A DNA stretch of 39,245 bases. It comes from Snodgrassella sp. CFCC 13594 (GTDB taxonomy: Bacteria; Pseudomonadota; Gammaproteobacteria; Burkholderiales; Neisseriaceae). The stretch covers positions 1 to 39,245 of the forward strand of contig NZ_LQXR01000019.1 in NCBI RefSeq assembly GCF_001590725.1. Reading direction: 5' to 3'. The notes beneath the pieces are model-generated. The model was not told the DNA's origin. It saw only the letters and a list, made by a program, of their open reading frames with translations, and ran no database searches. Positions 1 through 9,334 of the stretch are shown piece by piece (position 1 is the first letter of the stretch; the number at the start of each line of letters is the position of its first letter). The position numbers and the translations under genes are program-made.

Positions 1-631
1 GCACGTTTGGCATAGAAACTGATGATTTTATATTGCCCATTTTTATAATCTTTAAAGATGGGGGTAATCACCGAGCATGGCAATGTACCCATTTGAACAG
101 ATTTAAAATATTCATGAGAAGCCAAATTAACCAGTACGTCATCATGGGATTGCGCCATCATTTTTTTCAACATAGAGCTGATTTGATCACCCCAAAAGTC
201 ATACAGGTTAGCTCCCCGATCATTCGCCAATTTCGTACCCATTTCTAACCGATAGGGTTGAATCAAGTCCAAAGGCCGCAAAATGCCATACAGGCAGATA
301 AAATCCCCAAATGCTGCTGCAAATAATGTATTGCACTTTCAGGCAAGGTGTTTGCGTGCAGACCTTCATAGACATCACCATCAAACAAATAGACGGCCTG
401 CTTGGCATTTTCTGTAGTAAAAGGCAAATGCCATTCAGCAAAACGCCGTACATTCAACACAGCCAATTTGTCAGATATGCCCATCAGTTTTGCCAAATCT
501 TGCGGCGCCATGGCTTTGAGTAAAGGCAACAACTCTACCGATCGTTTCAACAATGCCGGCTGAGTGTATTCACTCACAGTGGCCTCCGGTATTTCATTTA
601 AATTTTTAGCAGGTGATATCACAAAAAACAT
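1..631 (-). pseudogene. yaaA: YaaA family peroxide-stress protein, frameshifted and cut by the window edge
   Basis: This is the YaaA (DUF328) family, which in E. coli limits intracellular iron and DNA damage under hydrogen peroxide stress. The N-terminus starts MFFVISPAKNLN at 631, behind an AAAGGGA-type ribosome site; longer upstream starts lack family similarity. The reading frame breaks near 293-296. There TCTGGCCTG (Ser-Gly-Leu) is expected and TCTGCCTG is present, so one G is missing. Past the break, the other frame reads the family core perfectly: [41 protein letters not shown] and KIISFYAKR, running off the left edge. Only the last few residues are missing because of the edge. The gene is probably intact in the organism if the missing G is a sequencing error. 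Family assignment is firm. Confidence 0.9.
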
Positions 632-790
632 AACCGTCCCTTTCTCTGCATTGTGGCTGCGGTGGCAAACACCCGCCTTACTCAATTGGTTCTTCTATCG
701 CCATGATACCGACGGCAACCATTAATGTGGTATAGAAATATACTAATTTGGTGATTGCCATCATTGATGCGATGAAACAAGCAGAGAAGG

Positions 791-796
791 TATAAT
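791..796 (+). promoter_or_regulatory. possible -10 element upstream of the DyP peroxidase
   Basis: A perfect TATAAT lies about 105 bases before the peroxidase start. No good -35 hexamer is seen at 17 bases; TTGATG at 764-769 is spaced too far. This is a weak prediction based on one hexamer only. Confidence 0.3.
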
Positions 797-898
797 GGTT
801 TAGATACCTACCAAAAAATGCAACAATGAAAACATTTCATGAAAGGCTGTTTCGCACGTGTCGAATAGCTTGATTGGTAATTTGTAAAGGAACCCGCT

Positions 899-1843
899 AT
901 GGCCATTGAACGCATACAACCTGTGACACACGCCCCCGGTATGAATGCTGTGTTTATCGTTTTGGGAATACAGGATAACAAAGACGCATTACAAGCTGTA
1001 ACAGACTTTGCCGCTGGATTCTCAGCGTTGGTGCGCAGTTTAAGCAAACGTTTTCCAGACTGTCATTTTAACGCCGCTTTGGGCTTTGGCAGCCAAGCTT
1101 GGGATCGTTTATTTCCACAGCAGTCGAAACCCAAGGAGCTGGTGCCTTTTCAAGCCATTAAAGGACCGAAATATACAGCTGTTTCTACACCAGGCGATTT
1201 ATTCTTCCATATTCGTGCTGATAAGCAAGATATTTGCTATGAGCTTTCATCATTAATAGACCAAGAATTACACGATGCCACTTTCCCTATTGATGAAGTT
1301 CATGGCTTTCGTTATTTAGATGGTCGCGCCATTATTGGTTTTGTGGATGGAACGGAAAACCCAGAAGAAGTTGAAGCCGCAGAATACGCTGTGGTGGGCG
1401 ATGAAGATCCGGCGTTTAAAGGCGGCAGCTATGCCTTCATTCAAAAATATGTGCACGACATGGATCAATGGCGAGCGTTGAGTACTGAAGAACAAGAGAA
1501 AGTCATTGGTCGGCGGAAATACGATGACGTAGAACTGAGCGACGAAGTCAAACCCAAAACTGCCCACAATAACGTTTCCAAAGCTCATGATGCGCAAGGC
1601 AATGAATTAAAAATTGTGCGCGCCAATGTGGCCTTTGCCCAACCATCGAAAAATGAATACGGCACTTTCTTTATTGGTTATGCCCGCCATTTTTCTGTAA
1701 CCCGGCAAATGCTGCTGCACATGTTCAAGGGCAATGAAGAAGGGTTTACCGACCGCCTACTCGATTTCAGTACCGCCACCACTGGCTGCTTGTTTTACGT
1801 TCCTACCTATGACTTTCTGGATGGCTTGGGTGATGATGAATAA
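899..1843 (+). CDS. yfeX: DyP-type heme peroxidase (YfeX-like)
   Basis: The 314-residue protein aligns along its length with E. coli YfeX, a cytoplasmic dye-decolourising heme peroxidase that oxidises porphyrinogens and other reductants with hydrogen peroxide. The distal motif GFVDGTENP places the catalytic Asp at residue 150. The PKTAHNN segment supplies the likely proximal heme ligand His223. The conserved Arg lies in YARHF near residue 263. No signal peptide or Tat motif is visible, so it is probably cytosolic. The ribosome site AAAGGA lies 7 bases before the ATG. It stands alone on the plus strand and is divergent from yaaA, another oxidative-stress gene, with about 270 bases between them. 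The family is certain; the symbol is by similarity. Confidence 0.92.
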   Translation: MAIERIQPVTHAPGMNAVFIVLGIQDNKDALQAVTDFAAGFSALVRSLSKRFPDCHFNAALGFGSQAWDRLFPQQSKPKELVPFQAIKGPKYTAVSTPGDLFFHIRADKQDICYELSSLIDQELHDATFPIDEVHGFRYLDGRAIIGFVDGTENPEEVEAAEYAVVGDEDPAFKGGSYAFIQKYVHDMDQWRALSTEEQEKVIGRRKYDDVELSDEVKPKTAHNNVSKAHDAQGNELKIVRANVAFAQPSKNEYGTFFIGYARHFSVTRQMLLHMFKGNEEGFTDRLLDFSTATTGCLFYVPTYDFLDGLGDDE

Positions 1844-2311
1844 CCATCCAGTTCAAACTGCGCTGTATTGCGTTGATATTTACTTCTAATGAAGCAATAG
1901 AATCACTGTAATTATGTGGTGTTGAAAGCAATTGGCCCGTTTTATTGACAAGGTGATGGCGATTATGATGAGGCTTGAATGCAATCGCCATCATCGCGTC
2001 CTTTAATTACGCGTTGATATGACTTGTATCTAAAGACTTGGACATGTGAATAGGCTGCCTGAAACCAAATTTTGGATGGGTTTCAGGCAGCCTATTCACA
2101 TGATGAAAGCGATAATATTGCACTGGGCGGCCTGTGCATTCATCCTGCACACCAAGCAAACTATTTTAAAGAACATTGACTAAAAGCGTGTGGCTGCACA
2201 GTAACAACCAATCACCACGCCGGCCTTAGAGTGAATTTGTGATGTAAAAGCGTTTTACATGCAACACTACACACTTCTGATTTTAAAAATCAGGCCAACG
2301 TACTGAAAGCA
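1844..2311. other. 468-base convergent gap between the peroxidase and trpB
   Basis: No convincing gene is seen here on either strand. The gap holds the long DUS inverted repeat at 2043-2102 and two short perfect hairpins close to the trpB end. These are ATGTAAAA/TTTTACAT at 2242-2260 and CTGATTTT/AAAATCAG at 2277-2293. Confidence 0.6.
2043..2102. terminator. 24-bp inverted repeat built around two opposed DUS copies
   Basis: Arms at 2043-2066 and 2079-2102 are perfectly complementary over 24 bp, with a 12-base loop. Each arm carries a complete AGGCTGCCTGAA, and the repeat extends beyond it with CATGTGAAT/ATTCACATG. Inverted DUS pairs are known to serve as factor-independent terminators in Neisseriaceae. 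It lies between converging genes, about 200 bases from each, and could stop transcription from both sides. Confidence 0.7.
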
Positions 2312-3512
2312 TTAAAGTTTCAGTTGGTCCAATACAAAATCAATGTCTTTGTCACCTCGGCCTGATAGGTTCACCAATAGTCGCTGGTTGTTGTCTAATT
2401 CCGAGGCTCGGCGCAAAGCATAAGCACTGCATGTGCCGATTCTAATGCAGGGATAATGCCTTCTTCCCGCGACAAAGCCAAAAAGGCCGCCAGTGCTTCG
2501 CCATCGGTGGCCGATTCATAACGGGCTTTCCCCATGTCTTTCAAATAGCTGTGCTGTGGTCCTACGCCCGGATAATCCAAGCCTGAAGCAATGGAATGAA
2601 CCACCATAGGATCCCCTTGCTCATCTTGCAGCACATAACAACGAAAACCTTGAATTACCCCGGGCTTACCCTTGCTCATAGTAGCGGCATGGCGGTTGGT
2701 ATCTAGCCCTTCGCCCGCCGGCTCCACACCCACCAACTGCACGTCTTCATCATCTAAAAAAGCATTGAATAAACCCATGGCATTGGATCCACCGCCACAC
2801 AAGCCACGACTTCATCAGGCAGCCCACCATATTGGCTTTGGAACTGCGCCCGCGCTTCATGCCCCACTATAGATTGAAAATAAGCCACCATTTCTGGATA
2901 AGGCGCTGGGCCCACCACAGAGCCAATGGCAAACATACTGTTGTCCATGTCTTGCAAATACGCAGCAAAAGCACTGTCTACCGCTTCTTTTAAAGTGCCC
3001 GCACCTGCGGATACAGGCACCAGTTTTGCCCCTAAAATTTTCATGCGCGATACATTGGGATGTTCTTTGGCAATGTCCACAACGCCCATGTGAATTTCAC
3101 AAGCTAAGCCCACCAATGCCGCCGCAGTGGCCAATGCAACGCCATGTTGGCCAGCCCCCGTCTCTGCAATGACTTTTTTCTTGCCTAATTTTTTGGCCAG
3201 CAGCACTTCGCCAATACAGTGATTGATTTTGTGGGCACCAGTGTGATTTAAATCTTCACGTTTGAGGTAAATCTGAGCACCACGTCTCGATAAAGTTTTG
3301 GCATGGTACAGCGGGCTTGGTCTGCCCACATAGGTTTGCTGCAGCCGCTGCATTTCAGCACAAAATTCCTTATCTCGAATAATTTCATGGAAGCCCGCTT
3401 CCAATTGTGCCAAAGCAACTTGCAAAGCGGGATGCTCAATTTTGCCACCATAATCGCCAAAAAAACCTTGATCATCGGGCCGCACCCATGCATTCAATCC
3501 TTCATGCGCCAT
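2312..3512 (-). pseudogene. trpB: tryptophan synthase beta chain, two frameshifts
   Basis: TrpB condenses indole with serine using pyridoxal phosphate. The start at 3512 follows AAAGGAG by 6 bases. Key segments are [14 protein letters not shown] (PLP lysine in GAHK), [11 protein letters not shown] and GGGSNAMG (phosphate binding). The first break is near 2794-2796, where GTGGGCGG is expected and GTGGCGG is read, so one G is missing. A second one-base loss is near 2427. Beyond it the proper frame continues [10 protein letters not shown]...VNLSGRGDKDIDFV to a TAA at 2312. Reconstructed length is about 400 residues, normal for TrpB. As I recall them, several segments ([29 protein letters not shown]) differ from the usual neisserial enzyme, and trpA is not adjacent. 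Probably functional if the indels are errors. Confidence 0.88.
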
Positions 3513-3550
3513 TTGCGCTCCTTTTATGAATATTTTTTAAACAGCACCGC

Positions 3551-4152
3551 TCAACAGCCACGTTTACGACCCAACACATAAACAACCATGCATTCGCCTG
3601 TGTGACCGCTGCCTTCCACAATGTGATCAACGATCTCTTCACCAATCAGCCAATCCAATTCTGGCATGACTTTTTGAATATCAGTCAGCGTAGGCAACAT
3701 ATCAATGTCTTTCGGGCCGCCGGTAGCATATTGCAATTGTTGGGGATGGTACCAAACACCCACAAAACAGCCATTGGGTTTGAGTGCCGCTTGTACGGAA
3801 GTCAAAACCCGCCCGCGAATGGCAGAAGGCAAATGGCATAAATCGCCGTAACCACATCATAAACTGCCTGCCCCATCTCTAATTTCGCCAAATCAGCTAC
3901 TTGAGTGCGTAACTTCACGCCACGATCATGTGCCAACATCTGAGCTTTTCTCAAGCCGACAACAGAGAGGTCCACACCCAGCACATCAAAACCTTGCTCG
4001 GCCAAATAGACCGCATTTCGGCCTTCACCTTCAGCCAGCCCCAAAGCCTTACCGCCTTTAGGCAACAGAGGCAAAACCCGACGCAAAAAGCGATGCGGCT
4101 CAACGCCATAATGGTATTCCGCTTTATTGTAACGCTCATCCCACTGATTCAT
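3551..4152 (-). pseudogene. class I SAM-dependent methyltransferase (TehB/thiopurine-like), frameshifted
   Basis: The reconstructed protein is about 200 residues and starts MNQWDERYN at 4152 behind AAAGGGC. It has a Rossmann methyltransferase layout. Motif I reads ALGLAEGEGRNAVYLAEQG, followed by VLGVDLS and a VADLAKLE segment. The frame breaks near 3836-3839; restoring one base gives a continuous read from YDVVTAIY into HLPSAIRGRVLTSV, then LKPNGCFVGVWY. The substrate is unknown. Small methyltransferases of this type detoxify tellurite or thiols in some bacteria, but nothing here specifies that. It lies 38 bases upstream of trpB on the same strand, so the two may share a transcript. Confidence 0.8.
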
Positions 4153-4169
4153 GATGCCCTTTAAATTTG

Positions 4170-4181
4170 AGGCTGCCTGAA
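4170..4181 (+). repeat. DNA uptake sequence AGGCTGCCTGAA
   Basis: A complete single DUS copy lies in the gap between the reductase and the methyltransferase and is followed by a T-rich stretch on the plus strand. No inverted partner is present, so its role is probably DNA uptake marking only. Confidence 0.75.
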
Positions 4182-4280
4182 AAACTTTTTTTACCATCAA
4201 ATGCACACAAAAACAACTTGGGTCGGTGCTGACCACATCAGCAAACCGACCCAAGTCATCAACACAGCCATTAAATTGAC

Positions 4281-5056
4281 TTATTTCGTGGTGTATCCGC
4301 CGTTCACCAAAATTGTTTGTCCGGTCATCCACCAACCTTCGCTCACCATGAACACAATCCACGGCACAATATCAGCAATGTCGGTCAAGCCCGTTTTTGA
4401 AAAGGGCGACAAAGCAGCAGCCGTCTTGTGATAGGCCACTGCATCTGCCCCTTCTGCGGGATAGAAAAATGGCGTATCCATGGGACCTGGACCTATGGCG
4501 GTTACTGAAATTCCACGGGCCCCAAATTCTTTAGAGGCCGCGCGGGTGAAGTGTTCTACAGGCGCTTTCAAGCCCTCATATGCAGCGTAAAAAGGGGTGT
4601 AGGCGCCCAACAAAGAAGTCACCAATGTGCAAATTTTGCCATGCTCATTCAAGCGCATCCCTGCTTCTTTGATAAAGAAAAAAGCCGACTTGGCGTTTAC
4701 CGCGCTCATGTCATCAAATTCGTCTTCACTGATTTCTGCCATCGGCTTTTTCAATACTCGGCCCACCGTATTCACGGCGATGTCGATTTTGCCGAAGCGA
4801 CTTTCCACTTCATCAAACAATTGCGTGATGGCATTTGCTCGGGTTAAATCAGCCTGCACAGCCATGGCTTCTGCACCTGCTGCACGAATATCCGCCAGCA
4901 CCGACTCGGCATCTGCCTTAGCTGCCGCGCTATGGTAATGGATGGCAACCGCTTGGCACCTTTATGGGCCAGTTCACGTGCTAACAACGCACCTAAATTT
5001 TTGGCGCCACCGGTAATCAAGGCCACTTTCCCTTGAATGATATTGGGGTTTGTCAT
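4281..5056 (-). pseudogene. short-chain dehydrogenase/reductase, frameshifted
   Basis: This is a classical SDR of about 258 residues after repair. The cofactor motif is TGGAKNLG, the NNAG-position motif is NTVGRV, and the active-site YxxxK appears as YEGLK. The C-terminus ILVNGGYTTK is typical. The start at 5056 (MTNPNIIQ) follows AGGAGC by about 7 bases. The frame breaks near 4952-4954. One extra A in GCCAAAGCG restores GAKAVAIHYHSAAAKADAESVLADIR. The divergent LysR regulator next door is the usual arrangement for a LysR-controlled target. The substrate cannot be told; pteridine reductase-like and general ketoacyl-type enzymes share this look. Confidence 0.82.
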
Positions 5057-5164
5057 GCTGATGCTCCTGTTGCGTGTTGTGATTGACAAACATCATTTTA
5101 TTGAACAGAATTTTTATATAAAACCATCATTTTTGTTTTCTCTATTCATAATTTCTAAACAATC
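5057..5164. promoter_or_regulatory. divergent promoter/operator region of the SDR and LysR genes
   Basis: This AT-rich 108-base gap separates the divergent reductase and LysR genes. By analogy with other LysR loci it should carry both promoters and the LysR binding site. I cannot point to one clear T-N11-A box, so only the region is marked. Confidence 0.45.
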
Positions 5165-6085
5165 ATGGACAAACTCACTTGCCTGCGCGTTTTTGCACAC
5201 ATTGCTCAGAGCGGCAGTTTCAGTCGTACTGCCGAGCGCCTGCGTCTACCAAGGGCCACAGTTTCACTGGCCATCAAGCAATTGGAGCAAGAATTGTCGG
5301 TGCGCCTTTTTTACCGCACTACTCGCCAGGTCCGGCTCAGTGAAGATGGTCAAGCACTGAAATTGCGGGCCGATACGGTATTGTCAGAAATGGACGCCAT
5401 TGAACAATTGTTCCATGCAGAAAATCAGGAGCTCAGCGGCCATTTACATATAGATATGCCCAGCCGCATTGCCCGACGTTTGGTGATACCAGCTCTGCCC
5501 AGATGGTTGGCGTTGCACCCTAAACTCAATTTACACATCAGTGCCATTGACCGTTTTAGTGATTTGGTTCATGAAGGTATTGATTGCGCATTGCGAGTGG
5601 GCCGGCTGCCTGAAAGCAATTTAATTGCGAGGCCATTAGGGTGTTTTGATATGGTTAACGTGGCCAGTCCAGCGTATTTATCGCGCAAGGGGATACCCAC
5701 AACGCCAGCTGATCTATCTGGGCACGATGTGGTGTGCTACCAACACCAACACAGCCTTCCAACCGCCAATTGGTTTTGGCAAGAAGCGGGTGAACCACTG
5801 CAATCCCAACTAAACAGCGTTTTGGTGGTGGACAATGCTGAGAATTATGTAGCCGCAGCGTTGGCGGGCATCGGTCTCATTCAGCTACCCCGTTATGATG
5901 TGGCTACTGACTTGCAAGCAGGTAGATTGGTTGAGGTTCTGCCTCTGTTTCGGCCAGATCCCATGCCTGTCCAACTGGTCTACGCCAACCGTTTACACGC
6001 CACTGTGCGCACCCGTGCGCTGATGACTTGGCTGGCGGAATTACTGCAACCTTGGACCCAAGCCGAAGCCACACCATCAGACTAG
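5165..6085 (+). CDS. LysR-family transcriptional regulator
   Basis: The 306-residue protein has a winged helix-turn-helix at residues 1-60 (TCLRVFAHIAQSGSFSRTAE) and a LysR effector-binding domain from about residue 90. LysR proteins usually act as tetramers, activate a divergent gene and repress themselves. Here it faces the reductase gene across a 108-base AT-rich gap that should hold both promoters and the operator. The inducer is unknown. A partial DUS (GGCTGCCTGAA) lies inside the coding sequence at 5604-5614. The gene ends 97 bases before fumC. Confidence 0.92.
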   Translation: MDKLTCLRVFAHIAQSGSFSRTAERLRLPRATVSLAIKQLEQELSVRLFYRTTRQVRLSEDGQALKLRADTVLSEMDAIEQLFHAENQELSGHLHIDMPSRIARRLVIPALPRWLALHPKLNLHISAIDRFSDLVHEGIDCALRVGRLPESNLIARPLGCFDMVNVASPAYLSRKGIPTTPADLSGHDVVCYQHQHSLPTANWFWQEAGEPLQSQLNSVLVVDNAENYVAAALAGIGLIQLPRYDVATDLQAGRLVEVLPLFRPDPMPVQLVYANRLHATVRTRALMTWLAELLQPWTQAEATPSD

Positions 6086-6182
6086 ACCACCAGCGCAAAT
6101 GGGATTACGCTCACGGCTGCATCACATAACAATCACAACACACGCCACTGCTGCCTACCCGTAAACCTTGGAGAAAAAATCG

Positions 6183-7569
6183 ATGGATAACCGCATTGAA
6201 CACGACAGCATGGGCGAAATCGCCGTACCCAATCATGTTTATTGGGGTGCACAAACCCAACGCAGCTTGCGTAATTTTGATATTGGCGGAGAAACCCTGC
6301 CACCAGCCATAATTCAAGCCATGGCTTTGGTGAAGAAAGCGGCGGCCATTACCAATCAGGAGTTGGGCCGGCTGGACAGAACACGCACCGACTTAATTGT
6401 GCGCGCGGCAGAAAAGATTTTGGCCGGTGAATTGGCCGATCAATTTCCCTTGGTGGTATGGCAAACAGGCTCGGGTACACAAAGCAATATGAACATGAAT
6501 GAAGTGCTCGCCAATGTCGCCAATGAGCTGGCGGGTCAACCCCGCGGCAGCTACCAGCCCGTCCACCCTAATGATCATGTGAATCACGCCCAATCCACCA
6601 ATGATTCTTTCCCTACCGCCATCCATGTTGCAGCGGCCATTCAAATCAACCAGCAACTGATTCCACGCATGCGCGCCCTGCGCGACACCTTATCAGCAAA
6701 GGCCGAGTCGTTTAAAGACATCGTGAAAATTGGCCGAACCCACCTGCAAGATGCGACTCCGTTAACCTTAGGACAAGAATTCAGCGGCTATGTAAGCCAA
6801 TTGGAACATAGTTTGGCACGCTTACAGCAGGCTTGGTGGGTTTGTATGAGCTACCTTTAGGTGGGACAGCGGTAGGCACAGGGCTTAATAGTCACCCTTT
6901 GTATGCCGAGCGCGCAGCCGAACAAATGACGTTACTGACTGGATTACCGTTCGTTACGGCGCCCAACAAATTTGAGGCATTAGCGGCACGCGATGCCGTG
7001 GTTTTTGCTTCAGGCTGCCTGAAAACTTTGGCCGTCAGCTTAAATAAAATTGCCAACGATGTACGCTGGCTGGCAAGCGGCCCGCGTTGCGGCATTGGCG
7101 AAATCACCATTCCGGCGAATGAACCAGGTTCCAGTATTATGCCAGGTAAGGTCAACCCAACCCAATCAGAAGCGATGACCATGGTCGCGGCCCAAGTGAT
7201 CGGCAATGACACGACCATCAGTATGGCTGGGGCCAACGGCAATTTTGAATTGAATGTATATATGCCAGTGCTGGCATTCAACCTTTTACAATCCATCCGT
7301 TTGCTGGCCGATGCTTGCCGGAGCTTTGATTTGCGCTGTGCCCAGGGGATAGAGCCAGTACGCGAAAAAATCGACGCCAATCTTCATCACTCACTGATGC
7401 TGGTCACCGCATTAAACCGCCACATTGGTTATGAAAAAGCCGCTAAAATCGCCAAAACCGCTTACCAGCAAAACCTTAGTTTGAAACAAGCAGCACTGAA
7501 TTTGGCTATTTAACCGCCGCAGAATTTGACCAATGGGTAATCCCGGAAGAGATGATTCATCCAAGTTGA
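6183..7569 (+). pseudogene. fumC: class II fumarate hydratase, two frameshifts
   Basis: FumC interconverts fumarate and malate in the citric acid cycle. The start is ATG 6183 ([12 protein letters not shown]), 9 bases after GGAG. Family motifs include [12 protein letters not shown] (about residues 93-104), [17 protein letters not shown] and the signature [11 protein letters not shown]. The first break is near 6832-6836, where QQA should run on into [16 protein letters not shown]; one base is missing. The second break is at about 7504, where TTGGGC (Leu-Gly) is expected and TTGGC is present. With that G restored, the end reads [19 protein letters not shown] to a TGA at 7567-7569. Total is about 460 residues, normal for the family. 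A full DUS is embedded at 7012-7023. Confidence 0.92.
7012..7023 (+). repeat. intragenic DNA uptake sequence in fumC
   Basis: A complete AGGCTGCCTGAA lies within the fumC coding region, where it encodes part of GCLKT. DUS inside conserved housekeeping genes are common in Neisseriaceae. Confidence 0.75.
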
Positions 7570-7634
7570 AGCCATAGCAAGATGTGGATAACCTTTAGGA
7601 CTGGGCATTAATTTTGAATCATATGCCATGCACT

Positions 7635-7670
7635 CAAAAGGCTGCTTGAAATTTTTCAGGCAGCCTTTTG
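7635..7670. terminator. inverted DUS-type terminator between fumC and panB
   Basis: Arms at 7635-7650 and 7655-7670 pair around a 4-base loop with one mismatch. The right arm is a perfect DUS complement and the left is a one-base variant (AGGCTGCTTGAA). It lies between converging fumC and panB and can serve both. Confidence 0.75.
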
Positions 7671-7742
7671 ATATAACATCGCCTCAAACAATAACCATTG
7701 ATTCTATATCGGGGATATCACTCTTTATATTATTTATTAAGC

Positions 7743-8537
7743 TCAATCGGCAAAGCTGTGTACTTCTTCAGGGAAACTTTGGTCTTTCACAGCCTGCACA
7801 TAAGCGGCCACAGCTGCCTGAATGCTGGCTTGACCTTGCATAAAATTGCGCACAAATTTAGCGGTTTTCCCAGGAAAGATGCCCAACATATCGTGCATCA
7901 CCAAAACCTGACCATCACAATCTACGCCAGCACCAATACCGATGGTGGGACAAGCAAGGCTGTGTGTCACTCGCTTGGCCAAACCACTGGGCACACACTC
8001 CATCAAAACCAGATCAGCCCCGGCTTCATCATGAGCCCGCGCATCTTGAAACAAGGCCTCGGCCGCAGCATCGCCTTTGCCTTGCACTTTATAGCCACCA
8101 AACGCATTCACAGATTGGGGCGTAAGCCCGATGTGAGCACACACCGGAATACCACGTTGTTGCAAAAAGTGCGTGGTCTCCGCCATCCATATCCCACCCT
8201 CTAATTTCACCATGTGCGCGCCGGCTGCCATCAATTCAGCAGATGCAGAAAATGCCTGCTCTTTATTTTGTTGATAAGCACCAAAAGGCAAATCAGCCAC
8301 AATCATGGCATGTTGATTCCCGCGCGCCACCGCAGCGGTGTGATAACACATATCTCGGAGGCTAACCGGAAGGGTCGAGCTTTGACCTTGCACCGCCATG
8401 CCTAAAGAATCACCAATCAACAGCACATCCACCCCAGCTTCATTCATCAAGCTGGCGAAGCTGGCCTCATAACACGTCAGCATGGCGATTTTCTCACCTT
8501 TGCTTTTCATGGCTCGTAAAGTATTAATCGTGATCAT
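7743..8537 (-). CDS. panB: 3-methyl-2-oxobutanoate hydroxymethyltransferase
   Basis: PanB makes ketopantoate from ketoisovalerate and methylene-tetrahydrofolate, the first committed step to pantothenate and coenzyme A. The 264-residue length matches the family. Recognisable segments are [29 protein letters not shown] (metal site region), [24 protein letters not shown] and PTIGIGAG. It is the last gene of the pcnB-folK-kinase-panB minus-strand run. panC, which often follows panB, is absent here; the next gene is fumC on the opposite strand. Confidence 0.96.
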   Translation of the reverse strand: MITINTLRAMKSKGEKIAMLTCYEASFASLMNEAGVDVLLIGDSLGMAVQGQSSTLPVSLRDMCYHTAAVARGNQHAMIVADLPFGAYQQNKEQAFSASAELMAAGAHMVKLEGGIWMAETTHFLQQRGIPVCAHIGLTPQSVNAFGGYKVQGKGDAAAEALFQDARAHDEAGADLVLMECVPSGLAKRVTHSLACPTIGIGAGVDCDGQVLVMHDMLGIFPGKTAKFVRNFMQGQASIQAAVAAYVQAVKDQSFPEEVHSFAD

Positions 8538-8560
8538 TGTCCCCTACCTTCCTTCAAGCG

Positions 8561-8587
8561 AAACGCCGGCTTCGGTTACCGGCGTTT
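8561..8587. terminator. hairpin between the nucleoside kinase gene and panB
   Basis: Perfect 9-bp arms AAACGCCGG and CCGGCGTTT enclose a 9-base loop, 24 bases before the panB start. The T-run is short on either strand, so it may be a weak terminator after the kinase gene or a panB leader hairpin. Confidence 0.45.
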
Positions 8588-8634
8588 GATGGGTTTTATC
8601 TTAAACAGCGCTATTGCTTTGGTCAAGACCGCCT

Positions 8635-8649
8635 TTCAGGCTGCCTGAA
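8635..8649. repeat. palindromic DUS combining two dialects
   Basis: TTCAGGCTGCCTGAA contains AGGCTGCCTGAA on the plus strand (8638-8649). On the minus strand it contains AGGCAGCCTGAA, which I recall as the Kingella-type dialect. It sits just past the end of the kinase gene. Confidence 0.7.
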
Positions 8650-8658
8650 CGGCATTGC

Positions 8659-9291
8659 TTATTCGCTCAAATTCAAATAATGACGGCTGCCTTTCATATT
8701 GGCAATGGTGCGCAACAGCAGCTCAAAATGGTCATCATTACCCATAAAATCCAGTTCGTTGGTATTGGCAATCAGCAAAGGCGCATGTTGGTACAGATGG
8801 AAAAAACGGCGATATTCATCGTGAATTTGTTGTAAGTAGCCCGCAGGGAACAAATTCAACATATTATCGTTGCGGCTACGAATGCGTTTTTCCAAAACTT
8901 CATCATCGGCTTCCAGATAAATCACCAAATCTGGCACCGGAAACTCAGGCATCACTTTTTGTTTTAATTGCCAATACAATGTTTGCTCGTCGTTGCGCAG
9001 AATCACTGGCACATAAATCTGATCTTTCTCCAACAAAAAATCAGCAATCACCCGCTGATTGCGCTCATCCTCGGTTTGAATCACATTCAAAGCCTCGCAG
9101 CGGCGCACCAAAAAATGCAACTCAGTGGCCAAACCATGATTTGCCGCATTCAAATAAAATTGCTCCAAAAAAGGATTGCGTTCGGGTGCTTCCGTGAGTA
9201 GCATGGCATCAAAATATTGTGCCAAACGGCGGCTTAAAGCCGATTTACCACTGCCTATCGAACCTTCCACAACAATATAGCGGTAATGCAT
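8659..9291 (-). CDS. deoxynucleoside kinase family protein
   Basis: The 210-residue protein carries a P-loop GSIGSGKS at residues 10-17 and the deoxynucleoside kinase (dCK/dGK/dNK) signatures. These include ERNPFLEQFY, the ADFLLEKD segment and the arginine-rich lid RIRSRND. Such enzymes phosphorylate deoxynucleosides for salvage; the preferred base cannot be told from the sequence. It lies 43 bases downstream of folK on the same strand, an order I also recall from neisserial genomes. The start at 9291 is the only sensible one, since MHYRYIVVEG begins the fold. Confidence 0.9.
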   Translation of the reverse strand: MHYRYIVVEGSIGSGKSALSRRLAQYFDAMLLTEAPERNPFLEQFYLNAANHGLATELHFLVRRCEALNVIQTEDERNQRVIADFLLEKDQIYVPVILRNDEQTLYWQLKQKVMPEFPVPDLVIYLEADDEVLEKRIRSRNDNMLNLFPAGYLQQIHDEYRRFFHLYQHAPLLIANTNELDFMGNDDHFELLLRTIANMKGSRHYLNLSE

Positions 9292-9334
9292 GATTTATCC
9301 CTTTAATATTCCCAGTATCCAATGTGTTTTAGCA

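Noticed and set aside
4153..4362. N-terminal extension of the methyltransferase frame
   Set aside because: It overlaps the reductase gene and has no ribosome site; MNQWDERYN at 4152 fits the family start and has one.
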